From contig DGRT01000039.1 of the NCBI GenBank assembly GCA_002391105.1, forward strand, positions 1 through 8,906: a DNA stretch of 8,906 bases. The letters run 5' to 3'. How positions within the stretch are numbered: the stretch's first letter is position 1; each line of letters starts with the position of its first letter. This DNA comes from Lachnospiraceae bacterium UBA4381. Lineage in GTDB: Bacteria > Bacillota > Clostridia > Lachnospirales > Lachnospiraceae. The position numbers and the translations under genes are program-made. This document shows, in pieces, positions 1-7,309 of this stretch. The notes beneath the pieces were generated by a model. It saw only the letters and a program-made list of their open reading frames with translations, was not told the DNA's origin and did no database searches.

Positions 1-38
1 CAAGGTGCCTGTCCCCTTGTCACCAGGCAACTTGTCAC
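1..38. repeat. REP-like hairpin at the 3' end of the AAA+ ATPase gene
   Basis: Bases 1-11 (CAAGGTGCCTG) pair with 24-34 (CAGGCAACTTG) with one mismatch, leaving a 12-base loop. The octamer CTTGTCAC occurs at 16-23 and again at 31-38. The GGTGCCTGTCCCCTTGTCACC wording resembles short dispersed repeats of Firmicutes of the kind linked to RAYT (TnpA-REP) transposases; that is recalled family resemblance, not a search. The right arm ends one base before the stop codon of the ATPase gene (35-37), and the second octamer copy runs through that codon. The element may be cut by the window edge. It could also work as a transcription terminator, but no T-run is visible before the edge. Confidence 0.45.
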
Positions 39-1132
39 ATTTTGTTTTTGTTTGACCAGTCTATATATTCGGGGACTTTCATAAGACGAAGCTTTACGCC
101 TTCTATTTCTCTAATATTCCTGTAATAGAGGGTTGCAAAATCAACGGGGAACTTGGATACATAAGCTGATGCATTTCTAAGCTCTGATATCTCTATGGTT
201 CTTCCTCTTGAAGCCACATAGGTCGTCATGGATGCCACAAGAGCATGCATAACATCCGGGGTTTTGGGGTAATTCTTCTCCATTCCCCTGAAAATATTGT
301 CGGTGTTTGGCATATAGGCAAATACATTGCACCATGCCTCAAACTCAAGTCCCACGCCTGTTCCTATCTCTCCGGCTATATCATAACGAAGCTCCTCAAT
401 GTCGCTATACTCGCCCTCAAAAGCGGTAAGGGTATCACTGACACTCTTCCAGGATCTTGGAGTCGGAAATGCTATATCATCACTTTCGCTTGCGGCATAG
501 AGCTTCGACTGATCATAGGAAAGATAACCCAGAACAAAGGGATGAAGCTTCTCCTTGATTCCCCACTCTCTGAAGCTGTTAAAGTCCGGCTGAACATTAA
601 AGTGCTTAAAACGGTTCATCAGTTCGGGAGCCATTCTGGTCTCATACTTTCTGGTACCTCTTGCCGGATTTGCCGCTGCAATAACATATGTATTCTCCGG
701 AAAATGATGCGTCCACGCCTTCCTGTCAAGTATAAGCTGGAGTGCAGCAGCCTGAACCGAAGGACTTGCCTTATCAAGCTCATCAAAGAAGAATATATAT
801 TCATCATAGCCTTCCTGTTCTTCATAAATCTCCGGACGAAGCCAGATAGTTCTGACCTTATCCTTATCAGGCGAAGGGATACCTATCAGGTCTGTAATGG
901 TGCAACTGGTAAGTCTTATATCCACCACCTTAATACGTTTTCCGGTTTCATCTTCCATCTTGGCCGCTATCTGACTTACTGCGGCTGACTTACCAACACC
1001 AGTAGGGCCAAAAAACATGATAGGTCTGATATCCTCACAGGAAATGTCCGCCTCCCTCATCCTTATAAAATATCTGGTTACATTTTCAACCAGCTTGCCT
1101 GTTGATACTTCGGGTGTATTTATATTAGCCAT
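35..1132 (-). CDS. MoxR-type AAA+ ATPase
   Basis: This 365-residue cytosolic protein is an AAA+ ATPase of the MoxR/dynein-like type, which remodels or loads partner proteins using ATP. Walker A is GPTGVGKS (residues 42-49) and Walker B is FFFDELD (114-120). Sensor 1 is in VIAAANPA (Asn155), a probable arginine finger is Arg174 in LMNRF, and a sensor 2 candidate is Arg226 in PTPRSW. The C-terminal 140 residues are helical and not assignable. The ATG at 1132 is chosen because AGGAGG lies 7 bases upstream; the open frame extends to 1282, but that part is low-complexity arginine-rich translation without a ribosome site. The gene lies 182 bp downstream of the helicase on the same strand and is probably expressed with it. 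MoxR ATPases usually work with a VWA-domain protein; such a partner could be off the left edge. The true substrate is unknown. Confidence 0.9.
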   Translation of the reverse strand: MANINTPEVSTGKLVENVTRYFIRMREADISCEDIRPIMFFGPTGVGKSAAVSQIAAKMEDETGKRIKVVDIRLTSCTITDLIGIPSPDKDKVRTIWLRPEIYEEQEGYDEYIFFFDELDKASPSVQAAALQLILDRKAWTHHFPENTYVIAAANPARGTRKYETRMAPELMNRFKHFNVQPDFNSFREWGIKEKLHPFVLGYLSYDQSKLYAASESDDIAFPTPRSWKSVSDTLTAFEGEYSDIEELRYDIAGEIGTGVGLEFEAWCNVFAYMPNTDNIFRGMEKNYPKTPDVMHALVASMTTYVASRGRTIEISELRNASAYVSKFPVDFATLYYRNIREIEGVKLRLMKVPEYIDWSNKNKM

Positions 1133-1145
1133 CTTTCTCCTCCTA
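1124..1145 (-). promoter_or_regulatory. Ribosome binding site fixing the ATPase start
   Basis: Reading the minus strand, TTAGGAGGAGAAAGATATG is followed by codons for ANINTPEV. A full AGGAGG at this distance decides for the internal ATG at 1132 over earlier in-frame codons. Confidence 0.85.
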
Positions 1146-1213
1146 ACATATCTACCATCACATCGTAAACCAAGTAACCGGTACATTCGCGCAGAACAAA
1201 CTATTACGCATGC

Positions 1214-1258
1214 CGACTTAAAACGTAGCTGTAGCGGGCTACAGCGGGCTTTAAGTCG
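1214..1258. repeat. Nested 45-bp palindrome between helicase and ATPase genes
   Basis: The outer arms CGACTTAAA (1214-1222) and TTTAAGTCG (1250-1258) are perfect inverted repeats. Inside them GCTGTAG (1228-1234) and CTACAGC (1239-1245) form a second perfect stem around a CGGG loop. The two stems are separated by small asymmetric internal loops of 5 and 4 bases. On the transcribed minus strand the structure lies after the helicase stop and before the ATPase start. No T-run follows, so it is not a classical terminator. It could be an mRNA processing or stability element, an attenuator adjusting the ATPase/helicase ratio, or a protein-binding palindrome. The structure is directly visible; the function is inference. 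Confidence 0.7.
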
Positions 1259-1314
1259 CGTATGGTCTGGAAGTTTATACAAGCGAAGGTATCAGTTAAT
1301 CAGGAAACGATGTT

Positions 1315-4300
1315 CTAGTCTGCCTCAAGCTGTTCATCCAGCCATACAAGCTTCTCCTTCAGAGCCTCAACCTCATCATCATATTCATTTCCGGAGCTCA
1401 GCTCTTTTCTGGTCTCATCTCTCTCCTCCAAAAGCTTGTCATAACCCTTCTGAAGCTTCTGAAGCCTCTTACTAAAGCCTATCATGACACCATCCATGGA
1501 CTGAGTAACATTTTCCGCAGTCTTATCCTTCATATCTACATAGTAGGCGGAGCCTCCACCTCTTTTAAGAATAATGAAAGGGGTATCCTCGTTCATCTCA
1601 GCAGGAATATAAACGCCAAATCCGTTATAGGAGCCATACAGCCTCTCATGATCCTTATAAGCATATCCTTCAATTTCCTTCAGAAGCTTCTCACCATAAC
1701 GAACTCTCTCCCCACGACTCATGGTCTTCTTCTCAGAGTTGTAACGAGATATATCGCCCTTTACCAGGCTGATCTTCTTTGCCTGCTCTCTGAGCTTTAC
1801 CGGATACTCCTCATACTTCTCACGAAGTTCATAGAGCTGCTTATATCTGGCGCGCTGGGAAATACGAGCCCTCTCCAGCGAATTGGCTGTAATAATCCTT
1901 TCACGAATAAGAGGATTGCCAACTGCAAGAGCCTTTACCTCAGCAAGATCCAGCATGATGGCATCTATCTCACTTTCTGTACGATGGAACTCTGACATAG
2001 AGCCTGACAGGAAGCTGCCTATAAAATGCTGCTTGTTCTCAAGTATCTGCCATACATAGGCATCAAAGGAATTCTCAGTTATATATCTATACTCAAATAC
2101 TTCTCTGTTAAGGTTGCCCTGTCGGATAAGCCTGCCCTCTCTCTGGGTGAGATCCGAAGGTCTCCAGGGAGCATCAATATGATGGAGAGCTATAAGATGC
2201 CTCTGAACATTGACACCTACCCCCAGCTTCTCGGTAGAACCGATCATAACACGTATCTTGCCTGCATCAAGGTCACGAAGCAGCTTGTTCTTCTTAGCTT
2301 CTGTTGTACCGTCATGTATAAATGCAATCTCCTTCTCTTCCACTCCATTTGCAATAAGGATACGCTTCACTTCGTCATAGATGTTGAAGCCCGCCTTTGG
2401 TGTAGAATAATCGCAGAATATAATCTGAGACGTACCGGGATAATCCCTGTAGATAGAAGCCACCTCCCTTGCGCATGCACCAGCCTTGCACTCATTATCA
2501 GTTACTACCGCGGCAGGATTCACAAGCCGGATATCCAAAGCCGCCTTACGTCCATCTGTTACGATACGAAGGATATTATCCTCACGCACTTTCACCTTCC
2601 CCTTACGCACTTTATCAGTACGCTCGGCTATAAGCTTGTTGAACTCACGATGATACATAGTAGGCTTAACTACCACATCCTTAAAGCCCGCAAAGTAAGG
2701 AAGCTCCATATCCTCCTCACCAATATGATAAAAATCACAAACCTCAGTGAATACCGCCATAAGCTCAGGCAGATTGTGATAATGACTGATACGGCTCACA
2801 TATCTGTAATCCTGCGAATTTACGTCCACCTCAAAGTTGGTAGTAATACTGCCAAATGTATTTGCCCACTCTCCAAAGGTAGAAAGAGAACAGCCATTTA
2901 AGGTCTCCGGCTGCAGATAATACTGAAACACATAAAGGTCCGAAATGGAATTGGTAAGCAGCGTTCCTGTTGCAAATACTATCCTTCCACCACTGTTTTG
3001 CACCTGTCTTACCTTATCCAGCATAAGATCCGACTTCTTGCTTCCACTAACTCGCATACCTATTACATTATCAAGATTAGTTTCAACACTTATATTCTTA
3101 TAGTTCTGACATTCATCCACAACAAGCGTTGTAATCCCCAGAGTATCAAAGCAGCCTCTCTCGTCCGGATAATAGTTTTCATACATTTTTCTATATTTCT
3201 TATCCAGTCTCTCAGCCTTTGACTCGTAGTAACCTCTTACCCAGCCATTTGTTGTACTGCGTGCAGCCGTATCCGCAGCCTTGCTCTCATTACGAAGAGC
3301 ATTCAGCGCATAAGAACGAGTCATGGTAAGCATATCAAACTTACTTGCCGCAATATATATAGCTACATAATCCTCTTCACGTATTCGTCTGATAGTCTCG
3401 ACCCGCTCTCCTGGCTTAAATGCAGCAGGAGATATTTCGAGTATCTTATCGTCCGGATAAAGCTTTCTGTGAAGAGCCACAGTACCTGCAAATGTAGAAT
3501 TGGGGACTACTATCATATTACGCGCAGATACTCCGGTTCTATGCATCTCATGTACAGCAACTATATAACAGTAGGTCTTTCCGGAGCCGACATCATGGCA
3601 AAGGACAGTATTTCTGGACAGGAGTATCCTCATAACAGCGTCTCTCTGATGCTTGTAAAGCGTAACCCCGGAATTCAGATCCTCCAGTCGGAGCATGGAA
3701 CCGTCATAATGAGGAACAGCATAGCTATAAATCTCACTGTAGGCTTTAATAAGCTCCTCCATAACCTTAGGATTCTTATTCATCCATTCCTGAAACTCAT
3801 CGAGAATGAGCTGCTGTTTATTAAGAGCCGCAAGTGTCTCTTCTCTGTTGACCACACGCCTGATACCTGATGAAGCAGTATAATCCTCTATTTCGTCACG
3901 TACCTTGATAGAGCTTGCATTCAGAGTATGATCTATGATCTTCATAGCACTCATCCTGTAAGTTCCGTACTTATATCTGTTATTGACCTCCAAAGGCTCA
4001 TAGATATATCTGACCTTCCATCTTCCATCAGCTCTGGTCACCTCAGGTTTAATAGGCAGTTTAAAAAGCCATGCTATAAACTCACCGATATACTTGCCCA
4101 GTATCCAGGATGCTCCAAGTCTGGTATGAATATCATAAAAAGAAGGAGTCTCCGGCATCCTGCTCTTAATGAGTCTGATATTAGCGTCAAATCTGCCACC
4201 AAAGGACTCATTGTAAGTCTCAGCAAGCCTGAGAAGATCACGAAGATTGCCCTTAAGGTACTCCACCTCAAGAACCCAGTCTTCATACTCTTTACGACGC

Positions 4301-4638
4301 GCCGCATAGGACTCCGGCTTCTGATAGATAGTTTTACCTGCATGGAAGCTAAGTATCTCATCCTCTGTAACCCCTGCAATACCTGCCATGTAATATATAT
4401 CCACACGTCCAAGATTATTGACCGAATATGTAAGAGCATCCTCCAGAGAACACTTCAGGTCTGTATCCGCATGAGCAGATGAATCATAGGTTTCCACCTG
4501 TTCTTCCTCTTCTCCATCAATAAGAAGTCCCAGATCCTCCTCATCATATAGTGACCCACTTGATATAGCATTACTGCGAGATGCAAAGTTATCCAGATTA
4601 TTTGATGCCTCATTAATCTCAAAATATCTACTCTTCAT
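1315..4638 (-). CDS. SNF2-like superfamily 2 helicase, mobile-element type, no methylase domain
   Basis: This 1107-residue protein is a DNA translocase/helicase of superfamily 2. A Q-like element LYKHQRDAV (327-335) precedes motif I HDVGSGKT (348-355). Motif Ia is MIVVPNSTF, motif II DECQ (508-511) and motif III ATGTLLTNS (556-564). The second RecA lobe has GSTEKLGVGVNVQ (800-812) and motif VI QREGRLIRQGN (832-842). An N-terminal stretch around NNLGRVDIYYMAG and RLGASWILGKYI, and the segment AYVWQILENKQHFIG...EVKALAVGNPLIRER after motif VI, match my memory of the giant helicase-methylase proteins of conjugative elements and phages. Those are usually much longer and carry an N6-adenine methylase; no NPPY-type motif is seen here. 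The C-terminus (about 1065-1107) looks coiled-coil. The ATG at 4638 follows AGGAGGAAAGGA; a TTG 15 codons earlier is less likely. It probably acts with the downstream AAA+ ATPase. The biological role is unknown. Confidence 0.92.
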   Translation of the reverse strand: MKSRYFEINEASNNLDNFASRSNAISSGSLYDEEDLGLLIDGEEEEQVETYDSSAHADTDLKCSLEDALTYSVNNLGRVDIYYMAGIAGVTEDEILSFHAGKTIYQKPESYAARRKEYEDWVLEVEYLKGNLRDLLRLAETYNESFGGRFDANIRLIKSRMPETPSFYDIHTRLGASWILGKYIGEFIAWLFKLPIKPEVTRADGRWKVRYIYEPLEVNNRYKYGTYRMSAMKIIDHTLNASSIKVRDEIEDYTASSGIRRVVNREETLAALNKQQLILDEFQEWMNKNPKVMEELIKAYSEIYSYAVPHYDGSMLRLEDLNSGVTLYKHQRDAVMRILLSRNTVLCHDVGSGKTYCYIVAVHEMHRTGVSARNMIVVPNSTFAGTVALHRKLYPDDKILEISPAAFKPGERVETIRRIREEDYVAIYIAASKFDMLTMTRSYALNALRNESKAADTAARSTTNGWVRGYYESKAERLDKKYRKMYENYYPDERGCFDTLGITTLVVDECQNYKNISVETNLDNVIGMRVSGSKKSDLMLDKVRQVQNSGGRIVFATGTLLTNSISDLYVFQYYLQPETLNGCSLSTFGEWANTFGSITTNFEVDVNSQDYRYVSRISHYHNLPELMAVFTEVCDFYHIGEEDMELPYFAGFKDVVVKPTMYHREFNKLIAERTDKVRKGKVKVREDNILRIVTDGRKAALDIRLVNPAAVVTDNECKAGACAREVASIYRDYPGTSQIIFCDYSTPKAGFNIYDEVKRILIANGVEEKEIAFIHDGTTEAKKNKLLRDLDAGKIRVMIGSTEKLGVGVNVQRHLIALHHIDAPWRPSDLTQREGRLIRQGNLNREVFEYRYITENSFDAYVWQILENKQHFIGSFLSGSMSEFHRTESEIDAIMLDLAEVKALAVGNPLIRERIITANSLERARISQRARYKQLYELREKYEEYPVKLREQAKKISLVKGDISRYNSEKKTMSRGERVRYGEKLLKEIEGYAYKDHERLYGSYNGFGVYIPAEMNEDTPFIILKRGGGSAYYVDMKDKTAENVTQSMDGVMIGFSKRLQKLQKGYDKLLEERDETRKELSSGNEYDDEVEALKEKLVWLDEQLEAD

Positions 4639-4889
4639 AATGATTCCTTTCCTCCTGCCTGATAGAGCATACACCTCTAACAAGCATCCATAATCCCAAA
4701 TTCCCTGTTACCTTCAAACAAGGAACAAAATCTCTATCTGCCAGCTTTACCACTCTAATATAGCTCAATTACCAGACAAAAACATTTACCTGTCAGGCTA
4801 ATTTTATAAGGTACACACAAATCCATACCCAGCAATAGCATAGTAAATTTAATAAGACCTGTAACATCATCCGGCTATGCCCCATGATT

Positions 4890-5009
4890 TGTCACCCAGC
4901 CACGTTTATTGAGCACCACCCAGCCACGTTTATTGAGCGCCACCCAGCCACGTTTATTGAACGCCACCCAGCCAAGTTTTCTAAGTGTCACCCAACTAAG
5001 TTTCATGGG
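4890..5009. repeat. Five tandem 24-bp repeats, possible remnant IS21-type end
   Basis: Five head-to-tail units begin at 4890, 4914, 4938, 4962 and 4986. Units 1-3 share the core CACCCAGCCACGTTTATTGA; unit 4 varies in its second half and unit 5 is most diverged. There are no unique spacers. On the minus strand the array begins TGTCAACCCATGA, and CCCATGA (4881-4887) and TCATGGG (5003-5009) form inverted boundaries. A TG start followed by several direct repeats is the end structure known for IS21-family elements, where the repeats bind the IstA transposase. No istA or istB is present, so this would be a solitary end or a small non-autonomous derivative. GGCTAT occurs just outside on both sides (4873-4878 and 5023-5028), a weak target-duplication candidate. 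The repeat is certain; its origin is inference. Confidence 0.8.
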
Positions 5010-5038
5010 TTGACATTTCCCGGGCTATATGATAGATT
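5010..5038 (+). promoter_or_regulatory. Possible promoter for bioB at the array edge
   Basis: A perfect TTGACA (5010-5015) is followed, after 17 bases, by TAGATT (5033-5038), which matches the -10 consensus at four of six positions. It would give a bioB leader of about 140 bases. The -35 box coincides with the terminal bases of the repeat array. A perfect TATAAT at 5105-5110 is an alternative -10, but its -35 match is poor. Confidence 0.4.
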
Positions 5039-5071
5039 TGCTCTTGTTTCATAATAATAATATCTTTTCAA

Positions 5072-5100
5072 AAATGGTTTTTATTGCATACACACCATTT
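5072..5100. promoter_or_regulatory. Inverted repeat upstream of bioB, operator candidate
   Basis: AAATGGT (5072-5078) and ACCATTT (5094-5100) are perfect inverted arms 15 bases apart, and TATAAT follows 5 bases later at 5105-5110. A dyad covering a -35 region is a usual place for a repressor to bind. The arms do not fit the BirA consensus (a half-site ending AACC with its mirror GGTT). The regulator is therefore unknown. Confidence 0.35.
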
Positions 5101-5182
5101 AATTTATAATGACCTTTATAACTAAAAACTTTTCTAATCAGTAATCATATTGATCACCCTTTATATGAGGTAAGGAGACAGC

Positions 5183-6136
5183 ATGGATCTGAATAAGCTT
5201 ACAAATGAAATAATAGACGGAAGGCGTCTCACGAGAGAGGACGACCTTAGCTTCCTGATAGACTGTAATCTCGACGAGCTTTCCAGGGAAGCCGACAGAC
5301 TGAGAGAGCATTTTTCCGGAAATGCAGCTAATCTATGCGCCATAATCGCCGGAAAGGGTGGACGCTGTCCGGAAAACTGCCGTTTCTGCGCACAGTCCAG
5401 TCACAATCCTACGGGCTGTGAAACCTTTGAGCTACTAGACTACGACACTATATATAAGGCCGCACTCAGACATCAAAATGATGGCGTTCACAGATTTGCC
5501 ATAGTTAATTCCGGACGCTGTCCCAGCACGGACGAATTCGAGAAACTGATTTCTATATACGAAAAACTCAGCGAGGAACTGAATATATCTTTATGCGCTT
5601 CACTTGGTTTTTTAACTGACGAGCAGTTCGAGAGACTTTTTAAGGCTGGAGTCAGAAGATACCATAACAATATTGAAACCTCAAGAAGTTATTTCCCTGA
5701 AATATGCACGACCCACACATTTGACGACAAGCTACGTAATATAAAAAGAGCCCAGAAAGCAGGGCTTGAGGTATGTTCAGGTGGAATTATCGGTATGGGT
5801 GAAACAGTAGAACAGCGTATAGAAATGGCACTGGATCTATCTGAACTTGGTGTAAAGTCAATACCTATAAATGCGCTTATTCCTATTCCTAATACGCCTC
5901 TTGCAAATCTCAGACCTCTTACAGAAGAAGAGATAATAAGAGCCGTCGGAATATTCAGAATGATCAATCCTGAGCCTGACATAAGAATAGCCGCCGGAAG
6001 AAAGCTTCTCTGCGATAACGGAAGAAAGCTCTTTACGGGCGGCGCGAACTCAACTATAACCGGAAACATGCTTACAACCACCGGTTCAACTACCGAAATG
6101 GATGTAAAAATGTTTAGAGACATGAAGCGTCTGTAA
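5183..6136 (+). CDS. bioB: Biotin synthase (radical SAM), anaerobe type lacking Cys97
   Basis: BioB inserts sulfur into dethiobiotin, the last step of biotin synthesis, using S-adenosylmethionine radicals in the cytosol. The radical SAM [4Fe-4S] motif is CPENCRFC (Cys62, Cys66, Cys69). Other BioB signatures are YHNNIETS (160-167), CSGGIIGMGE (198-207), IRIAAGR (267-273) and GGANSTITGNMLTTTG near the end. Cys138 and Cys198 align with E. coli Cys128 and Cys188, and Arg268 with Arg260. The position of E. coli Cys97 is alanine (Ala106 in HRFAIVNSGR), so the classical [2Fe-2S] auxiliary cluster cannot form in the usual way. Anaerobe BioB proteins with a different auxiliary cluster ([4Fe-5S]) are known; extra cysteines 79, 113, 175 and 277 may be relevant. 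At 317 residues it is slightly shorter than the E. coli enzyme. The ATG follows AAGGAGA. It stands alone, with no other biotin gene in view. Confidence 0.93.
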   Translation: MDLNKLTNEIIDGRRLTREDDLSFLIDCNLDELSREADRLREHFSGNAANLCAIIAGKGGRCPENCRFCAQSSHNPTGCETFELLDYDTIYKAALRHQNDGVHRFAIVNSGRCPSTDEFEKLISIYEKLSEELNISLCASLGFLTDEQFERLFKAGVRRYHNNIETSRSYFPEICTTHTFDDKLRNIKRAQKAGLEVCSGGIIGMGETVEQRIEMALDLSELGVKSIPINALIPIPNTPLANLRPLTEEEIIRAVGIFRMINPEPDIRIAAGRKLLCDNGRKLFTGGANSTITGNMLTTTGSTTEMDVKMFRDMKRL

Positions 6137-6198
6137 ATGGCTATAACATGAAGTTTCTGTAAATGGTTATAACATGAAGCGTCTGTAATTGTTTATTA
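6121..6198 (+). repeat. Three 26-bp tandem copies of the bioB 3' end
   Basis: Copies start at 6121, 6147 and 6173. The first encodes the last bioB codons and the stop (ATGAAGCGTCTGTAA), and the other two repeat it as MKFL-stop and MKRL-stop. Copy 3 diverges in its second half and ends exactly next to the stop codon of the convergent transporter gene at 6199. No T-tailed hairpin is visible between the converging genes. Slippage or unequal exchange is the simplest origin. Confidence 0.85.
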
Positions 6199-7305
6199 TC
6201 AGTCAGAAATATCCTGATCCAGTATTACGGAAAACTTATATTCAGGATATGTTTCCTTCAGATCCTCCATAACTTTATTATAGACACCTATTCTATCGTT
6301 TGCCTCAAAATCAACAATCATATCAAATCTTATAGTCTTGGTTTTTTCTTCCAGATAGAAGCCATGAAGCTGAATAACATGGTCGTAGCCAAGAACCTTC
6401 TTTCTGATTTCAGAAAGAAGCTTATCAGCCTCTTCATTCTGAGTATTATAGGAATAAACAGACAGCCCGACTATGGTTACACCGGTATCTGCATATACTT
6501 TTTCTGTAATCCTACGCTCCAGCATATCCAGTTCCTTTATATCCATAGTATCAGGAACTTCTATATGTGCTGAACCGATCATCATTTCCGGACCATAGCT
6601 GTGCACAACAAGATCATAGGTTCCCCTTATTCCTTCAAAGGAATTGATGGATGCCTTTATAGCCTTTGACAGCTCCGGATCTATTCTTTTTCCAAGGATA
6701 TCACTGATCGTATCACGAAGCATTTCAAAGCCTGATTTGATAATAATTATAGAAATGATGGCACCCAGCCAGCTTTCCAGGCTCAGACCAGAGGCTATAT
6801 AGATAATAGCTGCCACAAGTGTTGCCGCAGAAATAACCGAGTCAAAAAGCGCATCCGTTCCGGAGGCAACAAGTGCATCAGAGCTCACCATATTTCCAAC
6901 CTTTTTTACATAGGTTCCAAGAACTATCTTCACGGCAACCGCTACTGCGATGATTATAAGTGAAACCGTTTTATATTCCGGAACCTCCGGATGTATGATC
7001 TTCTTTACTGATTCAATAAGCGATGTAACACCGGCATAGAGAATGATGACCGCGATTACCATAGCGCTCAGATATTCTATCCTGCCATGCCCCAGAGGAT
7101 GCTTCTTGTCCGGCGCCTTTGCAGCAAGCTTCGCTCCTATAATCGTAATAATGGAGGAAAGGGCATCACTTAAATTATTAACTGCATCCATAGTTATAGC
7201 TATGGAATGGGACACAAGACCTATGAACGCTTTAAATGCTGCCAGAAATGCATTTGCAATTATTCCAACGATACTTGTTCTTACTATCTGCTTCTCTCTG
7301 TTCAT
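6199..7305 (-). CDS. Cation diffusion facilitator (CDF) family metal efflux transporter, possibly Mn(II)
   Basis: This 368-residue inner-membrane protein should export a divalent metal in exchange for protons. About six membrane helices are visible (roughly 8-29, 32-58, 77-97, 113-133, 145-171 and 174-193), with the conserved HPLGHGRIEY loop (69-78). The metal site would be Asp40 and Asn44 in helix 2 (MDAVNNLSD) plus Asp151 and Asp155 in helix 5 (TDALFD). This Asn/Asp combination resembles MntE-type manganese exporters rather than the His-containing zinc type; the metal is inferred. The usual cytosolic CDF domain covers about 209-287. A further 75 residues (about 294-368) have a similar beta-alpha-beta pattern and may be a second copy. 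The ATG at 7305 follows GGGGAG and lies 4 bp after the stop of the Uma2 gene, so the two are co-transcribed. Confidence 0.93.
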   Translation of the reverse strand: MNREKQIVRTSIVGIIANAFLAAFKAFIGLVSHSIAITMDAVNNLSDALSSIITIIGAKLAAKAPDKKHPLGHGRIEYLSAMVIAVIILYAGVTSLIESVKKIIHPEVPEYKTVSLIIIAVAVAVKIVLGTYVKKVGNMVSSDALVASGTDALFDSVISAATLVAAIIYIASGLSLESWLGAIISIIIIKSGFEMLRDTISDILGKRIDPELSKAIKASINSFEGIRGTYDLVVHSYGPEMMIGSAHIEVPDTMDIKELDMLERRITEKVYADTGVTIVGLSVYSYNTQNEEADKLLSEIRKKVLGYDHVIQLHGFYLEEKTKTIRFDMIVDFEANDRIGVYNKVMEDLKETYPEYKFSVILDQDISD

Positions 7306-7309
7306 ATCT

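Larger units (their letters stand above)
4639..5182. other. Non-coding region between helicase and bioB
   Basis: This 544-bp stretch separates two divergent genes. I see no credible coding frame in it. From left to right it holds the helicase ribosome site, about 220 bp of AT-rich sequence in which no convincing helicase promoter stands out (TATATT- and TATAAA-like hexamers exist on the minus strand without a good -35), the 24-bp tandem repeat array, a possible TTGACA promoter, an inverted repeat, and the bioB leader. Confidence 0.7.

Noticed and set aside
1274..1279. Separate promoter for the ATPase gene (TATAAA on the minus strand)
   Set aside because: No acceptable -35 hexamer is found 16-18 bases upstream, so co-transcription with the helicase is the simpler reading.
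1133..1282. N-terminal extension of the AAA+ ATPase frame to 1282
   Set aside because: It covers the palindrome, has an odd arginine/cysteine-rich composition and lacks a ribosome site, whereas the ATG at 1132 has a perfect AGGAGG.
1648..4482. Several long open frames on the plus strand opposite the helicase (for example 2026-2901 and 3928-4482)
   Set aside because: They lie antisense to a gene with clear helicase motifs, have no recognisable domains, and their compositions are typical of reverse-complement translation.
4890..5009. CRISPR array
   Set aside because: The 24-bp units directly adjoin each other with no unique spacers and there are no cas genes.
5072..5100. BirA operator upstream of bioB
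   Set aside because: The arms AAATGGT/ACCATTT are in the wrong order and sequence for the BirA half-sites, so only a generic dyad is reported.
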